A stretch of DNA of 64,000 nt. Origin: Drechslerella dactyloides (taxonomy: Eukaryota; Ascomycota; Orbiliomycetes; Orbiliales; Orbiliaceae). Positions within the stretch are counted from its first letter, which is position 1; each line of letters opens with the position of its first letter. A model generated the notes under the pieces. That model did not search any database and was not told the DNA's origin. It was given only the letters and a program-made list of their open reading frames with translations. The translations under genes and the position numbers were made by a program. This document shows positions 33,351-46,879 of this stretch, in pieces. Where the stretch lies: contig JAGTWJ010000019.1 in the NCBI GenBank assembly GCA_020064725.1, positions 806,001 to 870,000 of the forward strand, written 5' to 3'.

Positions 33351-35696
33351 CGCTGCAGGTCTTCTTGGCTTCTGTTCGAGTTGCGTTAGAAAGCTTCGAA
33401 AGCTGCACGGTGTCGTGTGGCAGATTTTGAGTTGGGATGGTGGGGAGGAGCTGCCAGCCAGGACTCACCAGATTTATACAGTCAGATTATTAGGTACCTT
33501 CCTTGCTTGAACACAGATTATGCCTTCAATGCTGACGTGATGCTGATAGGTGTACGGGATGATGCTGGCCGGTGGGCACTTCCTGCTGCGTGGGGCGAGA
33601 GTTTGCAGCAGAACACAAGCTTCACGTGTGGCGTTTGCGGCGTGTGGCGACGCGGCGTCTGCTGTCCCAGGCGAACGAGTGAGGATGAACGACCTGTCGA
33701 CACCGAGTGCCGTCAGCGAAGAGATCTCGGATCCGGCGTGCTGGCGCTGCGGTGTGCGTGAGGGGAACGTACCTGGGTATGTCGGGGCGGAGGTCTGGTG
33801 TCGGAACAGGCAGCCAGTGATGATGGACGGGGATGGAGAGAAGGAGCTGATGATGGCAGGAAGGTTTTCGTTTTGGCCGGCGCTGTTGGATCGTAACGTA
33901 TGGAAGATCAAGCCGGATCGCAGCCGAGCATGTGAGAATTTGCGCCGCAGAAACAAACGTACGGAGAAGAGAGAGCGGTGGAGAAGGCGATTGATATAAA
34001 GCTACAAACAAATATCCTTGACGATGCGCTAGACGTGCAGTAGAGGCAAACAGCAGGTGGATACGAGTAGATGATACGGCTCGAGTGAAAATGAAGCCTG
34101 CGCCGTGGTGGTGCCTACGAACTCGAACTACGCCGATTGTGTATCATAATGCTTCTGCTGATATCTCTCGTCCGAGGACGGGACGACAGCCACCGCCAAC
34201 GAATGCTTATGTCAAGAGAAGCCGAACCTTCACCGTTTTGAGCTTTGCAGTTTACAATCTGGAGCCCCTCGAGACCTTTTCCTGTATCTCCTTTCGGCGT
34301 TATCGCCCCGCCGGCGCCGGTGACCGCGATGCTGACTCAGGTGGTAGCAATCTCCCCCGTCTCGGTCAGCGCCAGCGGTCTGGCCTGATGATCAACTGCC
34401 GCTTCAGCGCCTGCAATTTTCTCGCTCACTCTACGGCAATAACCATCGCTCTGTGGGCTGGGTTTGTCCCGCTGGACCCGCTTTACACCGTATCTTCTAG
34501 AAGGCGCCGTGGCAGGAACATTGACGCTAACTGAAAATCGTTCTCGTAGGGCGAAAATGGAAGCGACAGGCCCAAGTTTCGGCCTTCGGCTGCCGAGACC
34601 AATCTCGCGCTAGCGCTGCCTGCAAGAGCGGACATCGAATGAACAGATGAATGATCGGAAATCGAGAAGCTGGAGGCGGGACCACCAGTCGCATCTTCGG
34701 GATGGCAATGATCATGCATTCATCTTGGCGTCGACGGGAAGCCAAGCGCGCGAGGGACCGAGGGCTTCACCGCTTATGGTGCTACAGGCAAAGCTGTGGT
34801 ACAGTGCAATGCGACAGTTCCGATGCATTGCATCGATATTATAACTATCTGACCGAGCCGAGGCAATATTATGCGTTCAGCTGTATGCATGCATGCCGGT
34901 GTCCTATAGGAGGCTGACGAAGACGTTGAGATGCCAGAATGCCTCCAAGAGGCCGGCCTGTGATCGCATTTGGAGCGCCTCACTGAATCCTTTGATGCAT
35001 CACGGATGGACACTGACGGCGGGTCCACCCGACCGAATCTGAGATGCCCTGCAGGGTCTTCTTGATGGCAATCGACCCGACGTGAAGTCCAATCTTCCCG
35101 GCGGGTGTTTCAAGTCTACGGACCATGTCCAGGACCAAACGCTGCAGGTCATCCCGCCGCATTCAGTAACTTAAACGAGCTTAACCGCAGGACTCGGCAC
35201 TGTGGACTCGGTCCCTGTGTGATGATGTGTATGGGCACCGAAATCTCCGGTTTTGATGGAGGCTCCAAATGATCCCAACTGGGCTCCAGCTGCTCTCCTT
35301 TTCCGCTGTTGGGTCCCTGCTCCATAGAAAGAAAGAAGGAATGCTCCGAAGGCCGCGGGCCTGAACGACAATCGAATCCCGGCCTTCACGGCTCCTACCG
35401 ACCGCTTCGTTCCCATAGAGTCATGGCAACGTGATCAAGTTCACTAAGCCTGCTCCCCTTGTCGCCAGACGCGAAAACCCAACTGGCGGTGCATGTCCAC
35501 CAACCCCTGGCGCTTGCTTGGTCTCTCAGGGGAGCGTCCTTCCAGCTAAGAGAGAAGCTGTCAACGATTCGTGACAGAAAGCTTGACTCTTCATGCGGTC
35601 ACTTCCTAAATCAGTCCTTGCTGAAACACCCGCTGGACCAGATACCTGTCAAGGCCTGCGTCGGGAGGCCGTCTGATACACTTGCCGGTTTACGCC
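33351..35696. other. divergent intergenic region, no gene seen
   Basis: A 2.3-kb region between the divergent NCP1 and TAO3 starts. ORFs in it lack recognisable content. It may contain a long 5' leader of TAO3, and includes a TGCATGCA palindrome at 34886. Confidence 0.5.
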
Positions 35697-38600
35697 ATGA
35701 CTTCTCGGCCCCCGTCCAGGAGTGCCTCGCACACCCATTCGAGGAGCACCTCGCGCACCGGGATCGTGATGGCTTCCCATGCTTCCGGCAGATCGCAGTC
35801 TCCGCGACCTCCTGGACCCGGACCCGGACCCGGACCTGCTGGACCGACTCGGAACGTCGAAAGAAAGCCGTCCATATCCTCCTACGCGCACGCGCACAAC
35901 CGCCAGGCATCGATCGTCAACGGTGGAATCCAGCATTCACGGAACCCGTCCTTCGTAACGTCGCCCACCACGTCGCCGTTGTCCCCTAACAACATGAATA
36001 TGGGCAGCATGAGTTTGATGGGTACGATGCGGGGTGCCGGGGAGCAAATCACGATACCCGATTTACCGCTGTCCCCGACGGGCACGCTCGTCCCATCCGA
36101 TGCGTCCGTCATCTCGTCGCAACTGTCGACCATGTCGACAATGACCGCCGTGGCCAATTCTGGAGAAACGTCCCGCGCGCCGTCGTCAATGGATACCATG
36201 CGGACGATCACCCCTCATGGACGGCCATCGAGGAGAGACGGACATAGCCACGGACACTCGCATTCATATTCGCACCATTCATCCGAGCCGAAGACGCCCG
36301 CCGAATACGCGCTACATATCCTTTTCACACAGGTACTTGCACATGCCGACTTCGCGACAGCTTGGGATGGAGACGTGTGCTTATACGTGTATGCTATCTA
36401 GTTTGTGCGGCTTGCCGAAGCCAAGATCGATGCATGTATGAAATGTGGACTCGACGTGGAACCAAACGTGGAAGCTATCTGCGGGGCGGGAGTGGATCCA
36501 GCATTCGACAAGCTTATAGGCTCCCTTGGTTATATCGCGCGGCACAAACCTCGGCCGGTGATCGACAGCGTGATGTATTGGAGAAAGGGCAAGAGCGAGG
36601 CTGCGAATAGTGCTAGGAACGAGCTTAAGAGCCAGGTATGAGCGATCTTAAGCTCTTTTGAGTTCTCGTATGGACCTTTGCACGCTGATACTCTGGTATG
36701 GATGATAGATGCAGCATTCCAAACCGATGTCACCGCCAAGCTCGAACACGAAGATACAAGATGGACTCTCGGCACTCATGCGCAGGAACACGGAACCGGC
36801 GCCGCCACCAGACCTGGGGGCTCCTTTGATGAGTCCCGGCCACAATTACTCGAATTCGATATCGTCCCCGCAAGCACAGGCATCAATTGCAGCAGACCGC
36901 AAGTCTACAATCGCTATCTACATACTCTGCCGGGTTTTGATCGAAGTCATCGGACAGACGACGCTGGAAAGCATGACGAAGGAGATGGCGTTCAAACTGG
37001 AGAACATTGTCTTCCAACAGCTTCGACTAGCGGATGCCGAGGTTCTCGTTGCGTCGCCCCTGCGCCTGTCGAATTGGACGTTATTCGCCCAGTTGCTTGG
37101 TGTCATGAGCGAACTGCACTTCGACAGCGTCTCGGATCTGTTTATATCAGCGCTTGAGGAGAGTAATAAGGGATTTGTCAGTAGGGAATCGGAGCCTAGG
37201 ATCGAACTGGTCATCAAGGGGATGAGCTACCTGAAAATCAAAGTCTACCCTCCGGACGCCTTCGAACAGGGATGCGAGCTTATGTACCTGATTACCAAGA
37301 TGTTTCTCACGTCTCAGCCGCAGAGGATTAAGCATGCATATTGCGACCTCTACCTCAAGCTCCTGTTACCTGTGGCGGCCGCCGGTGATACCGAGTTTAA
37401 TATGCCTCGGTGGGTGGAATTCATACAGCAGCTGTACCCTCGACTGTCGGAGATGCTTGCAAAAGCACGGCATTGGCCGGCTGTGTTCCCTGTCATCGGG
37501 ACGGTATTGTGCATCATGCCACGAGAGTCGTTCAATGCCACGTGGTTGCCACTGCTGGAGGGTAATTTCCCAAAGTTGAAGGATCGGGGCGTTCGGACAA
37601 TGCTCCTGCAAACCACGGCGCGGCTGCTTTGGGTGTATATCTTCAGGTGCTCGGAGAAACTCAACACGACAGTCAAGAAGCTGGAGACTGTCATTCGGGC
37701 TCTGTTCCTCCCGGGGCGGAAGTCGCTGCTGATAGGCGCGGACTCAGACCTGATGGCTGTCTACGTGCAGCTGATCAGATTCATCGGGTTCAAGCATCAG
37801 GATTTCTGCTTCAGGAATATTCTGACTCCGCTTCTGAATGCGGATGTGATGCTGTCTCACTGGCATACTGATTTGACGTTGGAATCTCTGGCTTCAGAGC
37901 GGATGATTGTAGGGATCAGGTCATTTCTTGAAATCATGAACGATCTCGAGAAGCAGGAAGAGCGGCCGCCTTTCCCCGTCAAGTTCGAGACAGGTCACGA
38001 GGAGAAATCTACTCCAATCTCAACATGGCTGGCGAAATTCGTCGAGGAGAGATCGGAAGCAATGAAGAGGTTGGACAGGCTGTCTCGGCCTGTTCAATTA
38101 GACAGACTGGGAGCCACTGCTCGAGAATACTTTGAGAAATTCAGCAAGATACTCGGTCAGATAATTCTGGTCTGCGATGCAAACTTTGGAGGAAAGGCGT
38201 TACTGGATGAGAAGTTCAATCCACCCCCACCGAAGACACCAGTGGCCTCCAGCTTTAGCTTCAATCTCGACCACCCTCCCGTCGACCAGAAACTGATCTA
38301 CTTCGAGCTACTGACCGTTGCACTGTCCGCCCTCCCGCGCTGTCTGCCTCCTGAAAACCTCATCAATTTCAACAAGATTGTTGAAATTCTATGCCATGGG
38401 ACGGCGCACTCCGATTCTCGCGTGGTCAAGGCGTCTGCGAACGCACTGAAGTGCATTGCACGACAATCGTTACAGCGACAAAAAGTTATCATCGGATTTG
38501 CCCGCTTCATCTTCGACTTTGATACCAAGTATGCAACGACGGCCGACGGTGGCTTACTTGGCCCTGCGCACATTGAGAATACGCTCAAGCTGTATGTGGA

Positions 38601-41600
38601 GCTACTCCAGATATGGATCGATGCTATAAAGCAAAAGACGAAGGTCCCGGCAACTCCGTCGATACTATCTATGAACATGAACATGCCCACGCCTGAACCC
38701 GAGCCAGTGAAACCGGACGACTTGGAAATCTCGAACGTCCTCGCTATCGTTGACGAGATAGAGTCGCATGGGCTCTTCTTCTTGTCCAGTCAGTCGAGGA
38801 TCGTCCGCAAGTTTGCAATCATGGTGCTGAAGCTCATAACGGAATTCGACTGCGCGTTGGATGAGGAAGAGTACGGAACACCATCGCTGGCCGCGAGGAA
38901 GAGCAAGCGGGAATCTCAGCGATTCACACGGATTATCCAGATCATGGAACATGATTCTCTGAACATCATGAATCAGAACGTTAACGACGAGAAATGGTCT
39001 GTTGCCGACAGAAGCAGACTGCGCCGCGAGCTCATGGACAACAGTGCCCAGGATGCGTTGGTGAAGCTGGCTACGAGCGAGAACCAATACGACTCGTCGC
39101 TGTGGTTCAAACTATTCCCGAAGCTCATACGCGTCTGCTTTGAAAGGTTCCCTTTGACAGTTGTGCAGTGCCGGGATAGCGTTTGCACACGGTTAAATTA
39201 CATGCACTCACAGATCCAATTCGCATCCGAGACTCCCAGATTCCCCGGCGTCGCTGGCTCCTCAGCCAGGGCCGCAGCGCCGACGTCCGCTGATATCTCC
39301 ATTGAGCAGTGGAAGCTGTACCTTATCGTCGCGTGCTCCACACTCACATTGACCGACGAGCAGGTAGCCCGCCAACCGACGCCGAATCTCCAGCATGCTC
39401 GAAAGTCCTCGAAGTCCGCCGGCAACGCTGCCCAGATACCCTACGACCGGCTGAACTCCGGCCGCTCGGTCTTCCAGCTCGTGGTGCCCTTCATCAACTC
39501 TGACAACCAGGCCATCCGCGAGGCCGTGATCTTCGGTCTCGGATCGATCAATCTGAACTTGTACAAAACCCTCGTCGAGACGCTCCAACCCATAATCATG
39601 AGCTGGAGCGACACCGCAAACGCAAAGGCCCAGCGGTCCGCGCAGAACGGACAAGTGGCCATTCGCCGCTCCGCTCGCCAGGATCGATGGCGCACGGGCA
39701 TCACACACATCATGCAGCTTACCTCCTACTTCCTCCTCCAGCCGGACGTCTATAACGACGACTGGATGCTGCGACACGTCGTCAACCTGATCAAGGACAA
39801 CAAGAACTTTCTCAGCGAGCCGGACGTCAGAGTGGATATCAACTATCATCGGCTGCGGCGGTACTTTTGCGGACTGACAGAGGACTTTTACGAAGGCATC
39901 CTCAAGGCGCCCGACCCGGAGAGATGGCTGCCGTTCGACGGGAGGAAGTCACTGTTTTCACTGATCGAGGAGTGGTGTGGCAATAGCAATCCGACATGGA
40001 GGCAGCATATCAGCGCGGCGGTGGAGATTGAGAAGAACGACTTAAAGAACGCGGCATTGAGTGCCATGGCATCTCTATGCGTAAGATGAAATCCATATCG
40101 ACGCCTTAGAAGGGCCAAACGTATGCTAACATGTGATTATAGGCTGGTCCTGTGATGAAGGTCATTGAGAACAAGTCGACGCTCACCTTCCATATCCTTG
40201 GAATCTTCCGCTGGCTCGAGTCTATATTCGGAGAATCTAGCGATAGATTACACCGTATCGGTCGGAAGGCTCTCAGAAATCTCCTCGAATATAACGAAAA
40301 CGTACCGCATATCCTCGCGCTCGCGATCCGACAGTGCTATCTGTACGAGGGAAATGCAAAGGGCGTGGAGAGCTACTTTGACGTCGTCTCGGACGTCCTT
40401 ATCAATAGTACGAACAGCACATGCGACCATTGGAAGGCGTTTGCCCTCGCCTTGTTCAAGATTGGCGACGACAACCAGCGGATTCGCTCAAAGGCAGCGA
40501 CGCTACTGCGCGTTACCGAACAGCGGTATTTTGGCAGCCAGACAACGCTAGATTATGAAGTCAGCATATCGGATAAGACGGCAGCGGTATTCAAGAAGGC
40601 ACAGTTCGAGCTTTCGAGAACATTATCGCAACAGCACCCTGAGGCTGCATTCTTTGTCTTTTCGGAGTTCACGCTGTTCTTCAACTTGATCGATGGCGGG
40701 AAGGGCCAGCGAGATATCTTGGCTGTGTTACTTCCTTGGGTGCAGATGATCGAGTTGCAGCAGGACTTGAACGGCGGCCCGAGCCCGTCGTCATACATGG
40801 TGCTTGCTAACCTGTTTGAGATCACGGTTAAGTTCGGGGGTAGGATACATAACGAGACGGAAGGGTTGTGGATGGCACTCGCGAGCGCGCCGTATGCGGG
40901 CAACGTCAAGGTTGTGCTTGACTTTATAATCGCGCAGAGCTTGGAGCGCAAGGAGCAGAATTTTGTCAATGTGGGCAAGCAGATCATTGTGTTCCTGGCG
41001 GGCTCACCGAACGGGTCGAAGCTTGTGGAGGCGTTGTTAGAGTATCTGCAGCCACGGCTGATGACATCGCCGCAGAAGTCGCAGGAGCCGCAGGGAGTGC
41101 CGGATGCGAGTTTGTTTCCCTATATGGCAGACTTGTCTGATTCGCTGCCTGTGGGTGGGAAACAGCACGGGTTCTCGCGAGGCCACCTGGGACTGATCTT
41201 TATGGTCGACCTGATGGTTGGACCCGTGCCGGAGATGGCGCCGAATCTGCCGCTGCTTCTACAGGTGGTGTTTGTCCTCTGGGATCATTATGTGCCGCTG
41301 GTACAGGAGCAGGCGAGGGAGATGTTAGTCCATTTGATCCACGAACTGGTCATATCGAAAACGGGCAAGAGCATCGAGGAGTTGCATCGCGTCAGGGCGT
41401 TCGTCGAGGCTGTTCGGACGCAACAACCGCGAATGCAATGGGCGTACGACGAGACGGGATCCGACAGTGACCCGCATCGTGTGGCGCCGGTGATGGGCCA
41501 GATGATTGAAGATGTGCTCGACTTCTTCACGCCTGATAATAAGCTGCTGAAGGTCCAGTGGAGCAGGGTCGCGCTGCAGTGGGCGACGAACTGTCCAGTA

Positions 41601-43676
41601 CGGCACCTGGCTTGCCGCTCGTTCCAGGTGTTTAGGTGTCTGCTGGACGCGGCGGATCTCGATCAACCGATGCTGGGAGATATGCTCGCTCGCCTGTCGA
41701 ATACGATTGCCGATAACTCGCCGGACATTCAGTCGTTCGCCATGGAAATTCTGATCACCCTGAACGCTATCGTGGGGGCACTGACGACCGAGGAGTTGAT
41801 GCACTTCCCGCAGATGTTCTGGGCGACTGTTGCGTGTCTGCACACGATCCACGAGAACGAGTTCATGGAGGTCTTGTCGCTGCTCGAAAAGCATCTGGAT
41901 AAGATTGACCTGTCGCGGGAGGAGAATACGAACGTTCTGTTCAGCATGTTCCCGAGTAACTGGGACGGCAGTTTCGAAGGGCTGCAGGGGCTCATGGTCA
42001 AGGGACTGCGGTCATCCGTGGCGCTGCCAAAGACTTTGCACGTCATGGATAAGCTGAACAAGTTCCCGAGCAATAAGTTAGTTGGTGGGGATGATCGATT
42101 GCTTATTGCGCTGCTGTCGAACCTGCCAAAGTTCCTCGATGCGTCGGAGAAAGAAAACGTACCTGAGGAGATACTCACATGCGCAGGCAGCCTCAAGCAG
42201 ATCGCGGATAATGAGTCGCAGCCCGATATCGCCAGGATCATGGGTGCCTACGCCGCTGGCCGCTTCCGCAACAAGGACAGTTTCAAGTCGCAGGTCGTTT
42301 CTGCGATTCGCCATTCATTTTTCCCAGATTACGAAGGAGCTGCGCTGATATTCCTCGTCGGCCTCCTCACGAACGCTACGCCATGGGTTAAGCAGAAGGT
42401 AATGGAGCTGCTCAACTCCCTCCTGCCCATCATCGATCTCAAGAAGCCAGAGTTCACCGGCCTCGGCGCCGATTTGATATCACCGCTCCTTCGTCTCTTA
42501 CAGACGGAATACTGCCAGCAGGCTCTTGAGGTTCTGGATAAAGTCATCTCGATCTCCGGCGGCAAGATGGACCGCCAGGTCATGCGCATGAGCATGGGTA
42601 ACCGCACACTCCGCAAGGAGTACGAGCGCACGGAAACCCTCTTCGGGATCCCCGAGGACAGCGGCTGGGCGATCCCGTCCCCGGCTCTCAAGGCGCAGAC
42701 GACGCGGCACAACGTCCACTCGGTCTTCTACACCTGTCAAATCCCGGAAGCACCGCAGGACACTCTCTCCCGCGCGCCGGAGATGCAGTTCATCATGGAG
42801 GACTACGGCTATACCAGCTTCCAGGACCGCACGGGCACCATGCTCTCCGAGGGCGTTGGCGGCGAAGGCGGTCTAGGCGATATGGTTTTCCGACTCGAGT
42901 CTCTGGACAACTTTTTCGCCGACGAGTCCTTCGCCGGTGGCCACACGCAGGTCGTCGGCGACAGCGACGACGGGACAGCCGCGGAGACCGCATCGCAGAC
43001 GTACGATAACCGTGTGTACCACATCCTCAACCGCAGTCTCCAGCGATCACCCAGCGTTACGAGCTTCAACCATTCCTTCGGTGACTCGCTCAGCATGCCG
43101 GGGATGATACGGGACCACCCGCCAATCATGACACCGACGCTCTTCGCTGCGCCCCCCATGACGCCCGCGGCATTCGGTCGCGGCGGCATACCCAACCGCG
43201 CGACGGGTCCCGGCGGTCCTCACGCCATCAACGCGACGGGCATCGGCAGCCTTCCCGGCAGCGCGGGTGTCCTACCCGGCTACGAAGACTTGCGACGGCA
43301 GGCCGGCAGCGAAAGCTCCAGCGACAATGAGTACGAAGAGGACGCAAGCGACACAGACGACCTCGACGACCACGCCATCGCGACAACGCCAAAGGAAGAC
43401 TCACCATTCCTACTGGAGAATCTACTGCGCAGCGCAGGGCAGAAGGCGAAGAGCGGTGTGGAGGGCGTGCGGAACCTGCGCCGTGGCCGCGAGGAGCGAG
43501 AACGCGAGCGCGAGGCGGCGAAGGCTGCGGAAAAGGAGCGGGAGAAGGAGAAGAGGGTGACGAGTCCCCGTGGATTCGGCAAGTTGCCAAAGAGTCCAAA
43601 GCTCGGTGCACGGCGTGGGGACCGCGCGAGTCCTCCGCCGCCGCTGCCGCCGACGGAGAACCTGAATGGGTGGTAA
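35697..43676 (+). CDS. TAO3: cell morphogenesis protein Tao3/Mor2/Furry (PAG1)
   Basis: Four exons: 35697-36332, 36402-36635, 36709-40080 and 40143-43676, giving 2591 aa. It is the large scaffold of the RAM/MOR network that links NDR-type kinases to polarised growth and cell separation. The first 200 residues are low-complexity, with Ser/Arg, a PGPGPGPG run and a His/Ser-rich HGHSHGHSHSYSHH. The conserved N-terminal Furry domain begins near EYALHILFTQ-FVRLAEAKID and continues with HWPAVFPVIGTVLCIMPR and similar. Long helical-repeat segments follow, with the mid and C-terminal regions starting at AGPVMKVIENKSTLTFHILG after the third intron. The C-terminal 200 residues are charged and Pro-rich, probably disordered. 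The open frame extends upstream to a TTG only, so the first ATG (35697) is used. Exon 3 may start at 36709 or 36715; both stay in frame. Confidence 0.93.
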
Positions 43677-44524
43677 GGTAGCGAGGGGTATTATGGGTGT
43701 GTGTCTGTATATGTCGAGTCGTCAACATGCATTCATTTCGGATTTTATGTTTATCATTTTTTATCTTCAAAGGTATAGCTAACGTTGTAATGGCGATGAA
43801 GTCACCGTATGTGTAGATTATGATGTTACGGGAGTCATGCATCATGCAGATATCTGGGTTATGAGCTAGCGTTCACCTTCTTGCATATAATACTGTCTTG
43901 CGAGTACTCTTATCACATTTAACCAAGTATTTTATACCTGATAAACTCTGCATGTAACTAGCGCGGCGATCGATTCAACAAGATTTCTTAGAATAGACTG
44001 TATCTCTGTATACGAACGTTCCGTGATATAATACTGATGTCACACCTGCAGCGCCTGGCATCGAGGCTATAATTACAGGGTGAGTTGGTCTTGTCATGGA
44101 TGTAGGCATGTAGGAACTACTGCTGGATGCCTTTCTTGATGCATTGTAGAATCGCGATATCGATCGATCAATTGGCCCATGGTATATCTATGCTACAACG
44201 GATTGTAGAGATGCAATTTTAAACAACAGAAGCCGAAGAAGCCGAATTTATGAACCTCAAACCAATAAGCTGCAGTAGAAAGTGCTAGTGATATAACAGG
44301 CAAAACTGTCAGTAGTATAACGAGAAGAAAGCAAATAATTGGAGGCAAAAACTTCAAGACACCCATAAAATACACCGTTAACACCATGCTTTTGTTCGAT
44401 AACCGTCGCTTGCCAGTTGATTCATATTTTCTGCTTTTCTTTCCTTTACTTCATAAGCCGGCATAAACCATGTCGTTGGCTTTGTCCGTCCGTGTATGCG
44501 TGTATACTTGTATCCTTCCATCAT
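43677..44524. other. convergent intergenic region
   Basis: An 848-bp region between the 3' ends of TAO3 and the glycosyltransferase-like gene. It is AT-richer than either gene and has no ORF I can support. It should hold both 3' UTRs. Confidence 0.55.
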
Positions 44525-46879
44525 TTATGTTTCGCCCCGTGGTTGTACTGTCTCGCCATTAACCTCGACTGGGACGTCCTCCAGGTCAGCTAGTGAGATG
44601 ATCTTGTTGTGAATGACAGCAGGTTGTTGAGCGGGTGCCGCCGCCGCCCTGGGCGTATTATCGTCGACGGGCTTCTCTTGCAGCGACGGTTCCTCTTCTT
44701 GAACCGACTCCACAAGTGGATTCGCAGCGGCTGGTACTTCTGGGGTAGGTGGCTCTTTGTCCACCTTCTGCATGTTTTTAGCAGCCCTTTGTTCCTCTCG
44801 ACGCCGAGCTCTCTCGGCTTCCGCTGCTGCCTGGGCTTCCCTCTCTTCCTGGGCCTCTCGCTCTGCCTTCGCTTCCTCCTCCGCCTCCCTCTCTCGCTGT
44901 CGCTGCTGCTCTCTCGCGAGACGTTTGCGCTCCTGGATCGCCTCGCCGCCGCTGCAGAAGAGGTCGTCGACGCTGTCCTCCTCGCCCTCGTTCCGTTTCG
45001 CGCCACCACATTTACTCAGTATCTGCATCTTGTACTTTTGCGCAGCCGCGAGTCCCGCTGCGACTGTCGTGCGGGTTCCATCCATAGCCAACACGGGAAG
45101 CTCCGTCCACAGTGGCAGCCGGCCCTTCGGGAGTAAATTGAGGATATTATTGCTACGCATCACATCCTGTTGGGTCCTCGGTGTGACTGACGATGCTTCT
45201 TTCGGCGGGTGATAGACGGCCAGGGAGTCGGAAGGTGGGAAGTTCGGGTAGAGCATTGTGTATCCGCCGGCGGTGAGGAGTTCGGCGAAATAGCTGACCC
45301 ATTGTCGCGCTCTGGGCGATACCTGGAAGGGAAGCGAGTAGTCTACCCCCTTGGTATAGGCAGAATCGAGACGTTTGGCGAGGTATAGGTGCAGGAGGCG
45401 CCAGTGAGTGCCGAAGAAGAGGGTGGCGTGAGTCGCTGGCGCGGCGCAGAAGAATGGTGATTCACCGTTGGTTTTCTTCTTTGCATTTTCTTCGGACGAT
45501 GCATCTTTGCTGGATAGGATGGAGGGGTCGAATGGCTGGCCATTAAGGAGGGTGAGTGGGGCATCGAGCGAGATGCCGTATATAAGGTTGGGATCCAGCC
45601 CCGATTGAGCGTTGGAGTGCTTGTACTCGAGAATTGTATAGAAGAGGTAGTGGTAGTAGAAAGGTGAGAGCTCAATGTTGGGGGAAAGGAGGAGGACGGC
45701 GGAGTTTTCGGAATTCGGAAAGAACGACTCTACAAGGGCAAGTGGATCGTTGTCCAGTGAAGCTGATTTTGGGAGGATGCGGTGGCGCACGAACAGACGG
45801 TCTTTGGACGGCCACTTGTAGCCATTGATGAAGTCGCGGACGGACTTGTCGGTGCTCGGGTCCAGGTCGATAAAGAGCCTGGGCAGCGGAGCGTTGAAGT
45901 AGTCGGCGCCTTCAAGGGTCTTCAAGAGGCGGACCAATCGCCCGCTGTGGGCGTCGGCGCTGATTACAATGTCGATAGCGGGCTTATGCCATGATCCCAA
46001 GGCCAGAGCATCGAGCTTCTGCAGCCATGGGACCGTGGAGACGTCGTGGGGTAGAGCTACGTGCGGAATCTGAAGCTCCTCCGCTTTCCGCGTGATCGCA
46101 GTGCGAAACCAGGCGTCCTCCCTCTCGCTATCCGTGACGAGGACCGTCGGCTCGATATACTCTTTGATATAGCGGACAGCCGATCTCATCGCGAGCGCCA
46201 TACGGGCATCCGTGGAGATGCCAGCCTTGTCCGGCCTGGCATCGTGGATGACGACGCTGCAGGCGTCATTGTGCGCCATCCCGTTGGCCTTCTTGAAGAA
46301 GTCGATGGAGATCTCGTTCCTGCCGGCGAGTATCAGGTGCACAACATTCCGTTTGGCAGCCGACATCTCGCAAGCGAGGCCGGCGAGAATGGAAGCCGTG
46401 TTCATGCTGGCGGCGATAAAGACGACATGTGGATTGCGCAATCGAAAGTGGAACTGCTGCACCCTAGACAGGGTTTCGTAGAGATGGACGAAGCGGATCG
46501 GGCCGTCGTAGACGAACTTTGAACGGCCCGAGTCTTTCGACTTGGTGGAGTCGCCATGGTGGGAAGCAGGCCCCAGATGCGAGGATTTGCCCTTGCGGCT
46601 CGAGGAGGACGAATAGTAGTCGTAAGAAGGGCTGTCGCCGGCGCCCGGCTGTCGCTGTTCGTGGGGGCCATCTTCGGCGACGAGCACGGCGTTCCACCAG
46701 CGAGAGTGCAGCAGCAAGTAGACGATTGCACAGATGGCGAGGAAGACAAAGATCGTGCGGCGTTTCCGGCGAAAGCGAACGGTGGACGAGCGCCAATTGG
46801 ACGCGCCGTCGTGAAGGAAGGGCGAGGACTTTGGACGGCCGAGGTCGTCTTTGTCGCGGTACTTTGGCGGCGGGGTCAT
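44525..46879 (-). CDS. type II membrane glycosyltransferase-like protein
   Basis: A single exon of 784 aa. A basic cytosolic stretch (RFRRKRR) is followed by one hydrophobic segment at about residues 43-58 (IFVFLAICAIVYLLLH), the topology of Golgi type II enzymes. The lumenal part has a conserved fungal region beginning FVYDGPIRFVHLYETLSRV. It then has VVFIAASMNTASILAGLACEM, VVHLILAGRNEISIDFFKK and LFIDLDPSTDKSV. I assign it tentatively to the fungal 'glycosyltransferase 2' group by overall pattern; donor and acceptor are unknown and no catalytic DxD is proved. The C-terminal 130 residues are a Glu/Arg/Ala-rich coiled-coil-like helix (near 650-705) and a Pro/Glu tail, unusual for a lumenal enzyme. 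It is divergent from REX4 across 517 bp. Confidence 0.75.
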   Translation of the reverse strand: MTPPPKYRDKDDLGRPKSSPFLHDGASNWRSSTVRFRRKRRTIFVFLAICAIVYLLLHSRWWNAVLVAEDGPHEQRQPGAGDSPSYDYYSSSSSRKGKSSHLGPASHHGDSTKSKDSGRSKFVYDGPIRFVHLYETLSRVQQFHFRLRNPHVVFIAASMNTASILAGLACEMSAAKRNVVHLILAGRNEISIDFFKKANGMAHNDACSVVIHDARPDKAGISTDARMALAMRSAVRYIKEYIEPTVLVTDSEREDAWFRTAITRKAEELQIPHVALPHDVSTVPWLQKLDALALGSWHKPAIDIVISADAHSGRLVRLLKTLEGADYFNAPLPRLFIDLDPSTDKSVRDFINGYKWPSKDRLFVRHRILPKSASLDNDPLALVESFFPNSENSAVLLLSPNIELSPFYYHYLFYTILEYKHSNAQSGLDPNLIYGISLDAPLTLLNGQPFDPSILSSKDASSEENAKKKTNGESPFFCAAPATHATLFFGTHWRLLHLYLAKRLDSAYTKGVDYSLPFQVSPRARQWVSYFAELLTAGGYTMLYPNFPPSDSLAVYHPPKEASSVTPRTQQDVMRSNNILNLLPKGRLPLWTELPVLAMDGTRTTVAAGLAAAQKYKMQILSKCGGAKRNEGEEDSVDDLFCSGGEAIQERKRLAREQQRQREREAEEEAKAEREAQEEREAQAAAEAERARRREEQRAAKNMQKVDKEPPTPEVPAAANPLVESVQEEEPSLQEKPVDDNTPRAAAAPAQQPAVIHNKIISLADLEDVPVEVNGETVQPRGET

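Noticed and set aside
35820..35850. Tandem GGACCC repeat as a minisatellite
   Set aside because: It lies in the first exon of TAO3 and encodes a short Pro-Gly run; too short to call a separate repeat.
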